From Spirochaetaceae bacterium (lineage in GTDB: Bacteria > Spirochaetota > Spirochaetia > Treponematales > Breznakiellaceae), in NCBI GenBank assembly GCA_031268255.1, contig JAIRXO010000060.1, positions 1-8,340 on the forward strand: a stretch of DNA of 8,340 nt, given 5' to 3'. Both the position numbers and the translations under genes were made by a program. Shown here piece after piece: positions 7,402 through 8,340 of this stretch. The notes below the pieces were generated by a model that ran no database searches, was not told where the DNA came from, and worked only from the letters and a program-made list of their open reading frames with translations. Numbering within the stretch: position 1 is the stretch's first letter; each line of letters opens with the position of its first letter.

Positions 7402-7404
7402 GAG
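7400..7404 (+). promoter_or_regulatory. Ribosome-binding site of the MBL gene, overlapping the HDOD stop
   Basis: AGGAG lies 7 nt before ATG 7412 and shares bases with the TAG stop of the HDOD gene, consistent with coupled translation. Confidence 0.7.
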
Positions 7405-7411
7405 CGCCGGT

Positions 7412-8329
7412 ATGCTGACAGTCCGGTTTTGGGGAGACAGAGGTTCCATACCCTGTCCCGGCCCTCTCACCGTGCGTTACGGCGGGAACACTTCCTGCCT
7501 CGAAATCAGGGCGGATGAAAAACTCATCATCATAGACCTTGGCACCGGAATAAGACCCCTGGGCGACCATCTTATGAAAAATGATTTTACAAAGGGTCCC
7601 ATAGACGCCGACATTTTTATCACCCATACCCACTGGGATCATATCATGGGTTTCCCCATGTTTTCTCCCATCTTTATACCAAGCACCAAACTCAGGATAC
7701 GGGGCCCTGTTTCCTATGAAGGCGAAAGCCTCAAGTCCATCATGAGCGCCCAGATGGATTACCGGTACTGGCCGGTGAGACTCAGCGAACTTTCCGCCCG
7801 GATACAGTACGACCAGATAAAGGAAACCACCCTTGATCTCGGCGGCGGACTCTGGGTAACCACCAAATATTTAAACCATCCCATACTCTGCCTGGGCTAC
7901 CGTTTTGAATACCGGGGCAAATCCATAGTCACCGCCTATGACACCGAACCCTTCCGCAACGTGTTTCCCACAGACCCCAATGACCCCAGCTATGACGAAG
8001 GCGCGGCGCGGGAAGGCGAAGAAGCGGCCAGGGAAGAAAACGAAAAGCTCCTCCGTTTTTTTCTCGGCGCCGACATACTCATCCACGACGCCCAGTACAC
8101 CCAGGAAGAGTACCTGTCAGGCAAGACCGGCTGGGGACATTCCTCCTATGAACAGGCAGTCAACGCCGCCCACAAGGCCCATGTAAAAAAACTCATCCTC
8201 CATCACCATGACCCGAACCGTACCGACGACCAGCTTTCCGCCCTCCAGGAAAAATACCGCCGCCTCATCGCCGGAAAAACTCCCCTCAAAATTATGATGG
8301 CAAGCGAAGGACTGGTGGTAGAAGCCTGA
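7412..8329 (+). CDS. Metallo-beta-lactamase-fold hydrolase, PhnP/COG1235-like
   Basis: A 305-residue cytoplasmic protein with the complete MBL metal site: HTHWDH at residues 72-77, His156 (LNHP), Asp177 (AYDTEP), and a C-terminal His in LHHHDP (264-266). Asp226 (IHDAQYT) and His243 (GWGHSS) are additional conserved-looking polar residues. The opening (FWGDRGSIPCPGP, then VRYGGNTSCLEI) is typical of the COG1235 group, which includes the cyclic phosphodiesterase PhnP and many uncharacterised hydrolases. The substrate cannot be deduced; phosphodiester bonds are the leading guess. A charged segment at about 187-212, rich in Glu, Ala and Arg, sits between the AYDTEP and HDAQYT motifs and may be an insertion. 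It is the last gene visible in the operon, with only 11 bases after its TGA and no terminator, so the transcript may continue. A phosphonate-pathway role is unlikely since no phn genes are near. Confidence 0.92.
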   Translation: MLTVRFWGDRGSIPCPGPLTVRYGGNTSCLEIRADEKLIIIDLGTGIRPLGDHLMKNDFTKGPIDADIFITHTHWDHIMGFPMFSPIFIPSTKLRIRGPVSYEGESLKSIMSAQMDYRYWPVRLSELSARIQYDQIKETTLDLGGGLWVTTKYLNHPILCLGYRFEYRGKSIVTAYDTEPFRNVFPTDPNDPSYDEGAAREGEEAAREENEKLLRFFLGADILIHDAQYTQEEYLSGKTGWGHSSYEQAVNAAHKAHVKKLILHHHDPNRTDDQLSALQEKYRRLIAGKTPLKIMMASEGLVVEA

Positions 8330-8340
8330 CAGCTAACGTT

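Noticed and set aside
8330..8340. Possible terminator after the MBL gene
   Set aside because: Only 11 bases follow the stop codon, with no hairpin or T-run, so nothing can be claimed.

Overview
The window is a compact, GC-rich bacterial segment with one gene reading left and four genes reading right from a 52-bp divergent intergenic region (1962-2013). The left arm (1-1961, minus strand) is uvrC, the nucleotide-excision-repair nuclease, nearly complete but cut by the left window edge. The right arm (2014-8329, plus strand) holds four tightly packed genes that look like a single operon: (1) a secreted LamG-like / fibronectin-III protein, (2) a large protein with fourteen tetratricopeptide repeats followed by an acidic and Pro/Glu-rich tail, (3) an HDOD-domain protein, and (4) a metallo-beta-lactamase-fold hydrolase. 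Their junctions are a 4-bp overlap (ATGA), an 11-bp overlap and a 10-bp gap. No RNA genes, mobile elements, CRISPR arrays or terminators are visible, and no intergenic stretch exceeds 52 bp.

The organism is probably a spirochaete of the Treponema group. This is inferred from the feel of the proteins and gene mix, and from codon use that is GC-rich yet uses AGG (Arg) and ATA (Ile) freely. It is not proven by the sequence. The Leu/Ser codons TTA, CTA and TCA are scarce, so long open frames arise antisense to uvrC and to the TPR gene; these are shadows, not genes.

How the genes might work together: UvrC belongs to DNA repair and appears linked only by the shared divergent promoter region. The four-gene operon combines an exported binding-type protein (LamG and FN3 are carbohydrate/protein-binding folds), a TPR scaffold with a long flexible tail, an HDOD protein (a family tied to signalling and regulation) and an MBL hydrolase of the type that cleaves phosphodiesters or related bonds. 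A cell-envelope or signalling assembly is a reasonable hypothesis, but no substrate or partner can be read from the sequence. The most distinctive sequence-level observations are the perfectly registered 14 x 34-residue TPR array, the in-frame DNA repeats in the tail (three 36-bp units and two 33-bp units), and an unassigned C-terminal domain after the tail.
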